This document shows positions 1-12,800 of a DNA stretch of 64,000 nucleotides, one piece after another (within the stretch, counting starts at the first letter, position 1; the number at the start of each line of letters is the position of its first letter). Below the pieces are notes generated by a model. The model was not told the DNA's origin. It did not search any database and saw nothing but the letters and a program-made list of their open reading frames with translations. This DNA is from Cololabis saira (lineage: Eukaryota; Chordata; Actinopteri; Beloniformes; Belonidae). The stretch covers positions 16,912,941 through 16,976,940 of the forward strand of contig NC_084607.1 in assembly GCF_033807715.1 (NCBI RefSeq). Direction: 5' to 3'. Position numbers and translations under genes: made by a program.

Positions 1-374
1 ATGTGAGAAACCAATGCTTGCTGTCACTCCCATTCACGCGCTGCCGTGCACGCAAGGCAAGCTGCTTTGAGAGGCACACACACAAACGGCCTGTTTTATG
101 AGCACAAGTGGAAGCTGTCTCAGAAAACACTATTTTTTTCCTCCATTTATCTTCCGTGTTCCTGTCACGGCAGAGCTGTTCGTTAATTCTCTTCTTGATG
201 CAAAATTGTGCTTCCCAAATCTTTTTTCTTCTGGTGCAGCAGCAGCATGGCAGGACGTGAACGCATGTCCAAAACATATATGCTGCATGTGCAGCCCTGA
301 CCTGTGAGGCAGAAAGTTTGACAAGAGGGTTGATGTGTTGCTAAGTTGTAGAGGGATGAGGATGAGGAGGAGGA

Positions 375-406
<32 letters not shown>

Positions 407-407
407 G
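1..407. other. Upstream flank, no recognised gene
   Basis: Short open frames on both strands here show no family resemblance. A short GA/GGA-rich lead-in precedes a long G run at the right edge. It could be intergenic sequence or part of a longer upstream intron if another first exon lies outside the window. Confidence 0.5.
378..407 (+). repeat. Poly-G homopolymer (30 G)
   Basis: An uninterrupted run of G follows a short GGA repeat and sits immediately upstream of the presumed promoter/5' UTR of znf385c. Such a run can form G-quadruplexes, and its length is likely to be polymorphic or inaccurately assembled. Confidence 0.95.
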
Positions 408-409
408 CG

Positions 410-875
410 CGCTTCTGTCAAGTCAACAGAGAGGAGAGAGAGAAAGAGGTAGGACAGAGAGGAATGGATGACAAGGAGACTCGGAGAGAGCGAGAGAGAG
501 AGAAGGAACGAGCGTTGCGCGCAGCCCCTTCCTCGCCTCCTCCAAGCCGAGCGGAGCGGCGCGCAGAGACGCGGGATTGTAACTGAGGAGAAGGCGCATC
601 AGTGGGGATCTGATATATTTCTCGGGGATTGGTCACCAAAAGCCGCGGGAGAGAGGGATACGCTGTCGGAAAGAAGAAGAAGAAGATAAAAAAGCTGTCA
701 TTTCAAAGACAGGAGGGAGGAAGAGGTCACCGAGAATCGGCTCGTAAATAACTCGGGGACTCCAGGTCTCACCTGCGCGCCGGCACGTCCTCTCCCCAGG
801 GAATAAAAGAAAAGTGCACAGAAAAAAAAAAAAACCTTTGCTGATTTGAAAGCGGAATACGGTCCTGGAAGCACG
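410..875 (+). promoter_or_regulatory. znf385c: znf385c promoter and 5' UTR (boundaries approximate)
   Basis: The stretch is rich in GA repeats (about 430-515) and then in CpG and GC (about 515-580 and 640-790), as expected for a TATA-less vertebrate promoter; no convincing TATA box is seen. The last part must be transcribed because it runs into the coding start at 876, whose exon has a good splice donor. In the frame of that start there is a TAA at 804-806 and no ATG between it and 876. The transcription start itself cannot be located from sequence. Confidence 0.55.
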
Positions 876-885
876 ATGCTGATCG
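876..885 (+). CDS. znf385c: znf385c coding exon 1 (Met-Leu-Ile and the first base of a Gly codon)
   Basis: Only ten coding bases, ATG CTG ATC G, precede the donor GTAAGT at 886. The split codon is completed by GT at the start of exon 2 to give Met-Leu-Ile-Gly. I chose this start because it has A at -3, follows an in-frame stop at 804-806 with no other ATG between, has the phase (1) that exon 2 requires, and resembles the short N-terminus (Met-Ile-Leu-Gly) that I recall for ZNF385A. Confidence 0.82.
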
Positions 886-3800
886 GTAAGTGTTGAACAC
901 CTCCGGCACCCCCGTGTTTTGGCTGCTGAAGTGCGCAATCCCTGGGTCGGATGCATGAAAAAACACTACCAATATCACGCACGAAGGAGCGCCGGTCAAG
1001 CGGGATCTAAGATGTTTAAACATGAAAGAAAAACTACCCGGGTTTAGCTCATCAACTCGCAAGATGATCAGTCAAAGTGTCGCTTTTATGTTTTCATTTG
1101 GCGTATCAGCGCAAGCACTCGTGCCGAAACGGTCTCATAAACGTAGACTTGTTTCGGTCGCTGCATCAAGTAAAGGCTGATTTATGGTTCCGCGTTACAC
1201 CAACGCAGAGCCTACGGCGTAGGGTACGGTGCGCGTTTTGCGTAGTTCTGCGTCGATTTAACGCAGAACCATAATTCAGGCTTAAGTTTTATGAGGCTCT
1301 AAATTCGTCCGCTCAAAGCCAAGTGTGCACCGCGGCGCTGGTGCGGAGCTCCCGACGGCAGGACCTCCTGCTCGCTCTCAACCCACTGCGGGCGCCTGCT
1401 TCCATCATCGGACGAATGAAGTGCACCTCCACGGTAGAATAATGCTGACTTTTTTCTTATTGAAATAAAAACTATAAAAATCTGCTTTATAAAACCTGTG
1501 CCTGCAGAAACTCCACTAGTTATCAGCATTTTAAAATATTTCAACCTATGCTTTAACATTTATTGTGAAGGAATTATGGAAGATTTTCCCAAGAAGGTCT
1601 CCAAAATATTTTATACTTATTGTCTAATTATTTGTAGCTTTGATCACTGATTTTATTCTTGTGGTAATATTCTAAAATTATTTATTTTCAGATTTCTCAG
1701 TGTTGCTTTTGTGAAGTGCATATTGATTTGATTTTGTTGATAAAATGTATCAGCTGTTTTCATTATAAAGAAGGGGTTTCAAAGCCATTAAAACGCTCAT
1801 AATTCACCACAGGGACATTCTCCACCTCATTTGCATAATTAACTCAGTGTTATCTCTGCTGATGTGAGAGAATGAAGGTGCTCTTTTGTGTGGACTGAGC
1901 TAATGGACCTGCTCTGCGGGGCTCCTGTGCTCCACCTGAAACACTGATTCAAGTCATCTTTACCTTCCTTCTGCTTAAACTGCTCTTAATAATTTGTGTT
2001 TTATTGGATGAATATAAGTTGTAGTTCTGGAAAAAAAAAATAAGGGAGAAGGTGAATACCAGATTTTGAAGGTTTAAAGGACTGGCGCTGATGGCCCTGT
2101 TTACTGGCTTGGATGCAGCGGTTGCACGCCTCGGAGTCAGACTTAGCGGACCTCTGGGTATGATGGATGTCGCCAGAAGTGAGATTGTGTGGTGACTTGA
2201 AAATTCATTGCTCTTAAAATGGCTTCGGTGCTTGGGCAAATGACTCATGCAAATGGATGCCACATTAGCATTCCTCCAGATATTTACTTCTCCTCCCAAA
2301 CACCATCTACTAATCCCCCCCCCCCTGCGGGCTGAACCACAGAACCACCGCCTCCAGCGTGGATCTGCTCGGCTAAAATCCCAACGTCTTTTCCCTTTAA
2401 ATGTGCTCATGAAGGGCTGCCCCTCTGTCAAATAAAACCCTATGCTTTTCACCTCAGTCATTATGTCGCCTTAAAAACTGATTGGGTCACAGGAGAGCGC
2501 TGTTTCTGCTGTTGCTTCTTCTCAGTTCAACACTTTACTGTGTGGTGGCCACTATAATTCATGCTGCTGCCTTGTGGGAGGCAGGACTAGGATCCAGTAT
2601 TAGACAGAAACCTTGAACACCTGGTGGTTATGGGCTTGACTTTGTCTCACTTCACTGTCCATCCGTGGCGCTGTCACTGTCCCAACAATCCATCCATGCA
2701 GGCGACAGGTTAATTATAGGCATGCTCTCTTTGGAACGGGTTGTCATTCTTTTTTATCAGTAGGATCTGAGATTTTGGAGGAGGGGTGCATGGGAAGCAC
2801 AGTTAATCTCCACTAAACAGGTTCTGGAGCTCCATTGGGGTAATTACATGAGGCTAGGATTACAGCCCCGTGACCCCTCGGTGGAGGTTGGCCACTCCCC
2901 GAAAGTGGAGCTGGGGAGAGATTAAAAAGATTGGGTGATAGATATTTTAAAAAGTTGGCCTGTTTGTTAGAGATATTGGCCGTTTATTTCCAAGCCGCCC
3001 TTTACTTTGAAATAACTCTATCCACTTGCTTCCATTTTTTCAGTTTGAACCCTTTTAAAGGTTCCCAAGCAGAATAGAGCAATAAAGCATCTGTCTGGGG
3101 TGGCAGTACAGGTGGAGGGCGGGTAAATGAGGAGGGTAATGAGAAGGCACGCCAGTTGGACTGAGTTTTGATCTCCTCAAAGTGCACGTTGTCATCAACG
3201 TCTTCATCAAACCACTGGCCTCTTAAACAAACAAACCCTTCCTGGAGTGTGTGTGCTTCACTAAATGCCCGCATCTATTTGTTGAAGCAGCTGTTAGCCG
3301 GGCTGACTGAGTGCACATGGGAGCGTGTGGGTCTGAGTGTGTGTGTGTGTGTGTGTGTGTCTGTGTGTCTGTGTGTATGTGTGTGCATCAAAGCAAAGGC
3401 AATGAGACATAATGATGGATGGATCTCCCATGCCTCCTGTCTTTTCATTCATCCTTCATGGACCAGAGGGATGAAGGTGGCAGCTCTCCAGCTCCCGTTC
3501 AGCCCTCCTCTGTCTTCTCACGCATACACACGAATACACAAACACATGTACGCCCAAGAAAGACAAATAACCCGCTCGATTAGCCCAACAAATGCCTCTA
3601 CTTACAGGGCGAATCTGTTGCAAAACTGAATTTTGTATTTTTCATGACTCCAGCTCCTAGCAGACTGTGTCATCTGTGTAATAAAAGCTGTTATGTCTAG
3701 TGCTGCCACTGACAGTTCTATCGCATTATTTCACATTTATTGTACCTCGTCTTACTCCATTTCATACTGTCCCACTGGAGAGAAGTTATACTCCACCTGT

Positions 3801-6800
3801 ACGCAGTGTTCCATGTCTGCGGGTGGCACTTTTTCACTTTAATATGCCACTCTGCCATCGCCTCCAGGTAGGAGTAACAATGGGAATGTGTTACGACTCC
3901 AGAACCCCCTCTCTCCACCAGTCACCGCTCTTGATTTTGTTTTATGTTTCCCAGCTGAGAGCCGTCCGCGAGGTGCGAGTTCAAAGTCTGATTCTATTCA
4001 TGGAAGCTCTCACACTGTTATTTATCATCACTGTATCATTTATTTATTTATTTTTTACTGCTTTCAGAAGCAATTCTATGATGAAATATCAGTATTGAAG
4101 CGTGAGTCACATCTCCTACTCACAACGCGGCAGCACACGCGTGCCGTCTTTGATCCTACTGTGTGAAAACAAAAATATTGGACGGTTTGGGGGTAGATCG
4201 CGCTTTTAAGGTCAATCACCGATTCCTGAAAATGATATTGGCCTTTAATGATCACTGATCATAATTCCTTTGAGATTTTGGCCAATTATAAGGCTTTATT
4301 TAATCATTTATTTAATCAGTTTTCAGAGAGGACGTGACGTGGTGATGAGTGCAAGAGTTGACAGGCATGAGGTCCTTATCCTTTGTTTCAGAATGTCCAA
4401 CGTTGTTATTGTCATTTGATCTACTTTACTTGCATTGAGCTGTAATGTGCATGAGGCATCAGTTTTTAGTACGATACGGTATCCTCCAGCTAAAGCTCAT
4501 ACATGTAAGAATTATATTCTTAAATGTTTAAAAGGTTTAAATGACTGCAGCTATTAAAAAAAAAAGCCAGGTTAAACACAAAGATCCCTGAGGTTGGCGG
4601 TATGACTTGTCATACCACTTTGTACCACCAGGGGGGAACTGCACTGCCAGGGGCTGATACATGAGCTGTTACAAATGTAGCACTTCTGCATGTAACAGCT
4701 ACTGTTTTTGAGGGCTGAGTGAGTTTAACCTCATAAAGTCACGTATGACAGTCATAAAACTGGACGGTGGGGGCATAAGACACTTCATGTCCTCGGCGGT
4801 TGCAGTCGGAAGTGGGACACTTGTTAGTCACATTTTTAGTCCAAAAGAAGATAGCGGCACATCTTTGGCACAGAAGCCAGCATTACTTTAGTCTTTCATA
4901 AAAAAATAGGAGGGAAAAAACAGGAAAATACTGAGGCAATGAGTTGCCGTGTTGACAGTAATCATTCCTAATTTGACCACCACGATAGCATTTAAAAACA
5001 CTGTATATCAACTTTATTGTGATATGCTGCCCTCTTCTGATCAGTGGCGGTATTGTTACTTAATAGGGCTTTAAAGTCTTTCAGGCGCAGAAGTGTTCTC
5101 CAGAGATTAAAATTTTCATCGTAGTGTCAGCATTAAAGCATACTTTAACAGGCATCAGTGCTAAATACAGTGTAGGAGCTGTGTGGCATCATGCGTACTT
5201 ACACCCTGTACGAGACATGTAGAAATACTGGAAATGTGAGGGAGGTCGAGGTCCTCTTTCTCTTTTGGTAATTCATAAGGATTCATACTGTTTTCAGTCT
5301 TTCTACTGTAGAGACGAGGTTTATGAGCCGTGTTTTCTAAATCAAACTCATTGTCTGCATGAGTAGACTGCACAAGCATCAATATTATGCCAGCACCATA
5401 TATGTTATATTATAAAATGTATAGTTCATAAAGTTACTTTTGCTGCAACAGTTTCTGCAGGAAAGTAAATGTAGGGAGAAAATAGATAATTGCCTGGTTT
5501 CAAAGCAACACAAAGGATAAATCTAATACAGTGTTGTGAATTGCTTAGATGGTGAAAAATCGCTCCTCTATGGTCCTCACTACACTGCCCATCAAAATTC
5601 CCCCCTTATTCTCCAGACTGAGAGCACTGTAATTTCCATCCACTGCCGGTAAGACATTTAGTACTTAAAAAACAACCTATTTTCCAAAAAAAAAAACACA
5701 TTTAAAATGCCTAGTCAAGCTGTATCAAATTCAGGAAGGAGAACGCCACTCTTCCTTGCATGAAAGTCAGAGGAACTGGTTCTGCTGCATCATTTACTTT
5801 GCATTTAGCCTTTTGACTGTGAATTAACGACGTCGCTTGACTGCAAGTCTAAAATCAGTGGCGCGCCATCTCAGAGAAGAACTCTCATCTGAAGGTGCTG
5901 GAATTGTCTCTTTATCTCCTCAAGAAACTCCATCTCTGTAAGCCAACGAGGCTGTAGCTGGATTTAGAAAGGTATCCAGCACATCATAAATCACAGAGTC
6001 GTCCATCATAAAAATAAGTGAAGCTTCATACTTGTATAATAAACAGGTTGTTTCTGTTGGTTATGGCAATGACTATGATGAGACCTGTTTCCATTTAATC
6101 TTGCCCCTCGTATATTTAATTGGTTTTTAGTGCAGGTTATTCACAAGGGAGAGCTGTATTTGTTTTGTCGCACAAAATACGAGTCTTCCTTTTGGACTTC
6201 CAGCCTTTTGAATATGTGGCTTATACAGTATGTGCCCCTTTTCTTGCCTCGGGGCCCCCCTGCGGGGAAAACGCCTGGCATGTGAGTGACAGTTCAAGTC
6301 ATTTCAGTGAAGTGACAGTGTGGGTTTGATTGGCCCGCCTGCTGGAGTGATGTCTTCTGGATGCTGAGAGCTGTAGGCATATGTGAGCCTCAGCGGGAGC
6401 TCTGACAACATGAGAAATGTCCCACGCTGCTCTCTGCACCAAAATCTCAACACTTAGCCTTTCATTCCCCGGGTGCTAAGGCTAAAGACGGAGGCCTTGA
6501 AGTGAAACAGCAGCACGTCGCGTCCCAGTGGAGTGTGTGTGTGCGTGTGTGTGCATGTGTGTGTGTGTGTGTCCGTGTGCACTTGTATCTTCAACAGATA
6601 AGGTCGTTTTCTGCTGAAGTGGGCGACTGAAAGAAAAGCTACAGGCCTTTAATCAGAAAGGACTGGAAAATGAGAAGAAGCGTTAAGGAGGAAAAAAGGA
6701 AAATACAGCTAAAGGAATTGCACTAAATACTGAGCGGTTAGACACATAACTGAAGTGCGACTGAAAAGCATCAGGAGTAAGACCTCTTTTATTCTCTCTC

Positions 6801-9800
6801 GTGCCTCTTAAGTCCGTCCCAAGTGTATTTGCAGGACATCAAATACGACTGCCTATTTAATTGCTCTAGCCCTCTAAACACGGCTTACTTTCACGGCTAT
6901 GAAAGTAAGACAAGCCATTGATTTTACAGTCAACTCTCGCCATCAGACCCCGGTGCCCGGTCACCGGTCTGCAATCCCCCTGGGTCCGATGCACGTAATA
7001 GAGTGCAGCTAGTGCGTAAACGGTGGGAAGTGTAAACAGAACACGCAGTGGTCCAGCTATAATGGCCGTCTTTGTTCCAGTACTCGGTTGGCCGCCGGGT
7101 TGCTGACCTCCACCTGTACTGCACCAACATCTTATGAGCACTTCACAGCCCACCGCTTTCAAGATTAATTACAGTTGCTGGGAGTTAATACCCAATTATT
7201 CTTCTCGATGCCGGCGCATACACAAGCGCAAGCTGAGAAATACCGGATGCATGTTAGGACTGAAATTGCTGTTGCACAGGCAAAAGATCAAAACTATAAT
7301 ATGCAACATCAAGACTTGCCTTTCTATGGAAATAACTAAAGATTATCATTTGCCAGGTGATTAACAGCTAATTCAGTTTTCTTATCATTCCTCTGGCCTG
7401 CAATCCGAATTCCTCTCCTCTTGAGAATTAGTCTGAGTCCTCTGGGTTTGACTTTGATTTCTAGGGGCAGTACCAACGGGTGCAGACAAAACGCCATCAG
7501 ACAGACAATCAGACAAACGATGCATGTGACGGAGTCAGGTCCACATACCAGTAGGGGTGGCTATTGGGAAGGACCTCACGATACGATACCCATCACGATA
7601 CTTGAGCCACGATACGATACACATTGCGATATCCCGATTATGCGATATCCCGATTATTATATTCTACATAGTTCACCAAAAAATTTAAAAATGCATTACA
7701 CATCTTAAAATCCAAGTTGTATATATGTACATCAGATGATAGTGATGGATCTTAAAATCCGAGTTGCACGTTCATCAGATTATAGTGACAATTCATGGGA
7801 CAATGAGTCAAAACAATGTTTTATTATAACCATACAAGCTAAAGTTACAACATATTTGTATATGTTTTTCATATTATTTACATCATATGAAATTAACATT
7901 AAATTTAGTATGAGGTTGCTTTAATTATGTGGCAAATGATAATAAACACAAGAAAGATGGGTACTAAAACCAAGGACAGGCACAGTGATCAGTCAGTATA
8001 GATATAAATCCATAAATAAATAAACCTCTGTCCATTATTTTTCATTTTTTAAGCACGGGCAATTGTGTTATATAAAAAATAAATTATAAAATGAAATAAA
8101 ACGTGAAATAAAACCTGAGCTCAGTGCAGGGCCCTCCCAGGGTTGGTAGAGAGTGGCAATGCCCAGGACTGTCACTTAGGTAGGAGCACTGGGTGATATA
8201 ATGGGAAAAAGATCGGGGATAAAAAAATAAAAAAAAAATAAATAAAAAAAATAAATAAATAAAAATGAAAAAAAATCGATATTCAAATTTTGAATATCGA
8301 TATTGAATCGGCTGGAAAAGTATCGCGATATATTGCCATATCGATATTTTTGCCCACCCCTACATACCAGACTATGGTCGAGAAGATGGGGACCAGTGGA
8401 GAAGAAACGGCGGGGCATGGCTGTCGTCGGTTTTGCAGTATAATATGTTGATCTCAAGGAGTTACCAGCAACTAATACTACCTGTACCAGTGGAAGCGGC
8501 TGCGACTGGCACCAGACCCTTTTCACAGGAGAGACATGTTGTGAGGTGAATGGTTGTGGCTGGCAGGATTGTCAACAGACACAAACAGCAGCGAGTTCAC
8601 GGCCTCCATAGACCTGGACTGGTACTCACTGTACTGTATATATTGATGATAAAAAAGGAACGTGTGAGACGCTGCGACTCTGTACTCTCCTCCTTTTCTA
8701 TTGACAGTAGTTTCGGGGACATTGAGTCTATATACTTTTAACAAGACCGCAGCAGCCTGAACAAGCAGCCCTTTATGTTCGCATACAAAGTTGGAACGAC
8801 CTCAGTTTGCCTGTAAGGACTCTGCTCCGGCGTGTCAGTGGAATGACGTTTCCCCCTGTGATAACATTAATTGTCTTTTTGTTGCAAACAAATATTCTGT
8901 TCTTCGAATCACATCGTTTTGGTCCCTAGAGAGGTTGACACCATCTATTGATAGACGCACGCTTGTTTTCACTCAGTAATGGTCCTAATTAACTATTAAA
9001 TAAAATGTAAATGCCAAAAGAAATGAGTGAGATATGATCCGAGATTTAAGTTTTTGTCGTGTTTTTTTTTCTCACAGATAGATAAAGATGCATTATTATC
9101 TGTGTTTAGATGATTGCAATACAGTTGCATTTAATTAAAGAAATGCTAATATATTCTGGAGGGATCTTTTGTTCACTCAAAGAATCATAATGAGTGATGA
9201 CCTCCACTGATTCTGAATCATGTAGACAACTCAGAACTCAGCAGCACATCTTCCGACTGGGATGAAAAGTGTGATAACTCCAGTCCTGGCATCCCTCCAC
9301 TGGCTCCTTGTCTGATTCTGAATAGATTTTAAGATTTTACAGCTTTTCTATTAAAGTTTTAAATGACTTGGCACCTTCATATTTATCACATCTTCTTTAC
9401 TTCTGACCCTCTGTGAGAACACTGCAGTCATCCGGCCAGCGCCTCTTGGATGGGAGGCTGCAGATTAAAACGTCGAGCTGTTGCTGTTGCTGCTCAAAGA
9501 TGTGGAACGTTTTATTCTTCACAAGAAGCCCATCAGACTCCTGACATTCCTTTGACTCGAGCAGAGCACGGATGGATGTGTCGGGCTGCAGATTTAACAT
9601 TTTCGTGCCTCTGTTTGTTCCAGCTTTGTTGGTTTCTTTTAGTGTGTAATGGTTCTTCTGATTGTAAGCCACTTCAGGCGTCCACGTTGTTTTAAATATG
9701 GTCTATAATAAACTCTTGACCTTGGATGCTGTCGGCAGATTAAAAACAAAAATATTGTGTAATGAAACGGCAACGCGAGAGTTTATGGATGTAAATTACT

Positions 9801-12800
9801 TTATATAAAAGCACTGCAGGAGCATAAATATAGCGCATGCTTTTAAAGGTAAAACCATAATTACTTTGTATAATTACTAGGTAGGACTTGTGGAGACTGT
9901 TCAGGAGCCTCTCAGCAGTCCCACAGCAAAGGTATCCCGTGTGTGTTTGTGCTGGCTTGCGCTGATGTAAACTGGCTTCCTCACTTCTTTTATATCGTTG
10001 CAGAGCCATTTTAGAGAGCCTGATGGAGAATGATCAGCTCTAACGATTTCATGAGTGTCTACATGATTAATGTTGGCACAGCAGTATGTTTGCGAACAAA
10101 CCCCTCACTCTCTCATCTTCATATCCCCCCCTTACCTCCTCACCCCCTATATTTCACAGCTACTCCGAGGGAATATCCAGTCTCGGTGTGTGCCGATTTC
10201 CGTGGCACTGGCTGTCTTTTGCCACATTAGCGTGTGACAATGGCTCTCTTTGAAGTGGGTTATTCTAGCACGGCTCACGGCTCAGCGCAGCGGGGAAGAT
10301 GTGCCAGCTCGCTGTGCAGACAGGGCCAACGCTAAGCACAGAGATAAACAGGAGGTGTGGATGTGCACATGCACGCCTGCACAGACTAAATACTGGGGTC
10401 AGCACAATAGCTTTCACACCCACATCCTCAAAATGCTCTTTATGTAAGTACTTCCACTGCAGACAAAGGCCACACACTCCTCCTCAATTTAAAACATCTG
10501 CTTCACACAACAGCTCTAAAAAAAGATTTTGCATCATCCTCCCATCACTCCTTTATCAACAATTTATCATCCATCCATCCATCCATCATCCATCCATCCA
10601 TCCATCCATCCATCCATCCATCCATCCATCCATCCATCCATCCATCCATCCATCCATCCATCCATCCACCCATCCACCCTCTCCTCGTCTGTTTTCCCCA
10701 TCCCTCTCTGTTCTCTCTGCTGGCCCAGTCCAATCTGCAGGCTTAGTTAGGGCTTCGTCTCTCTCAGGCTTATCTCCAAAAGCTGCCTCTTTCATTTGAG
10801 TAAATGCCTTCATTCCCAACTCCTCTATGAGGAAGCTGATAAGGGATGTCTTTTTAATCCACAGCAGATAGCACCTCCCACCCATCCCCAGCGTGGGTGT
10901 TTGTGTGTATTTATACGCCTGCACAGCATATGGAAAATTATCTGTGACAGATTTTTTTTTTTGCGTTTGTGAGTCCTCTGTGGATGTTCTTTTATACATT
11001 AAATAAATATTTCTTTTTAAATCCAAGGATTCATCTAATAATTATACGGTGTAAACAGGCATTGCATCGTGTTTTTTTTCCCTCTTGTCGCTTATCATTC
11101 AGAAGTGACATTTCTATGATTAGGTGTAATCACATAAGACTGTTGCAGCCTTGCAGGTGTCTGTTGCGGGACGTGATTAAGTGGGACAAGCTAATCATCG
11201 CAGTACCTTACTTCTGCGTGGATATGTGTGTTCAGGGAGAGGCTGTACAACAAATTGATTAGGGCTGCACAGTGGATTTCTTGCCAGTCACTGAGAGATT
11301 AGTTTTGTCTGTGTTTCTTTCTTCAGTGTAAGCTGTTGCCAAGCGCTAGACTTCACCGCCGGCTCTTACAAAGCAAATATATTGATTGGCCTCTGATTCC
11401 GTAAATGTCACAACCTCATTGAAAGCAATTTTAGAGGAGCTCAGAAGGAGGCTGAAGGCAGAAGTCGGTGCTCTCAAACATGTCACTTTATAGAATTTAG
11501 GCTCCTGTCTGAGGAATATTTCCTAAGACTGTTGTTCTGTGCTTGCAGTCCCAACAGTCACATCCTGTTGTGTCCAGTAGTCTGAAGGATATATTTCTTC
11601 CTTGATCTGATTAGAGAAATCTCTAAATATTTAGATATTTTGGAGCAGAGGAGCTGCCCTGGCTCTTATTTATCTACAAAAGAAGACACAGCTTGTCTCC
11701 TTAAATTACCATTTTCTCGCAGTGCCCTGCCCATCGGGTGTCTCCAACCTCTCCCTCGAACACGAGCACGCCATACCCTTTCTCTCAGGGGACATATTAA
11801 TAAAATTTGTAAATCTATTGGAGTCGGCGCGAGAAAAATCCTTGTCGCCGCTCCCTGCGGAGCGCTAGCCTCATTGACTTGGGTTTGTTTGCTCGAGGCC
11901 AACAATTGTGTTGCGGTTGATCTTAGAGGAATGCCGGGCGCAGAGTTAACGAGAACGATGCATTAACAGCTCTGCACCTATTAAAGCTGCTCGCTGCGGT
12001 TGCAGCCAGACACCACTTTGCAAGGATTTATCAAGCTGCTTACCAAAGAGATGTGATTGAATTCATTTGCTTGCTAATGAGAGGGGATTGTGAATTGTAC
12101 ACTTCCCCAGCTACACTTCCACCTGTTAAAGTCATTTGCTCATTATTGCAATCAAATCCAATGTTTGTTCTCTATTACAATCAAGCTCAGTTTGTCACCT
12201 CATCAGCCGCCTTTGTGCCTTCAAGGATTTCATAGGTGCTTGGTTCTGTTGGCTTGTGTCAATAACCCTGGGAGATAATTGTGCAGTTTTTTCCTGTACA
12301 AATATGATTTCAATATCAATCTTGTCACTGAGGCTTTGAGTTTATATGTTGTGGAAAAAGGAGATAAATTAGCTTGTAACATATTTACATTTTACCCTTT
12401 CCTTGTCAATGTTAAGAATTTAGGGAGGTGACTATATTTTCTCTCTGTGATCCCAAACAAAACACACAAGTCTAATCTAGTACAATCAAATGGCCACATC
12501 AGCTCATTTGTCTCTCAGTCACTCAGGAAAATAGGTTTAAAAGAGGTAATTGTTCCCTGTTTGATGTGCATGATGTCTTGATTAGTCCTATTCTCTGGAG
12601 TGTTGTTGTGGAGTGCAGGCTCTCCTGCTGTTAAGGCCAGATTAATGTGTAATCCTCTTTGTCTCAGCAGACAGCAGCAGACAGAGTGGAGTGGGTTAGC
12701 CGAGGCCACAGTCAGATGAGGTTAAAGCATGCAAGCCAAAGGTCAATGATACTCAGCAGCGAGGGATCGATTCCTTTGATGTTAAGATTGATGTAGCTTT

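Noticed and set aside
4190..4270. A possible relic of another hAT element with GATCAC and CCGATTCC words
   Set aside because: No terminal repeats or target duplication could be paired.
10529..11026. Frames with Ile-His-Pro-Ser and Met-Asp-Gly-Trp repeats on both strands
   Set aside because: They are translations of the (ATCC)n microsatellite; the same applies to the Met-Asp-Gly-Trp frame at 44853-45047.
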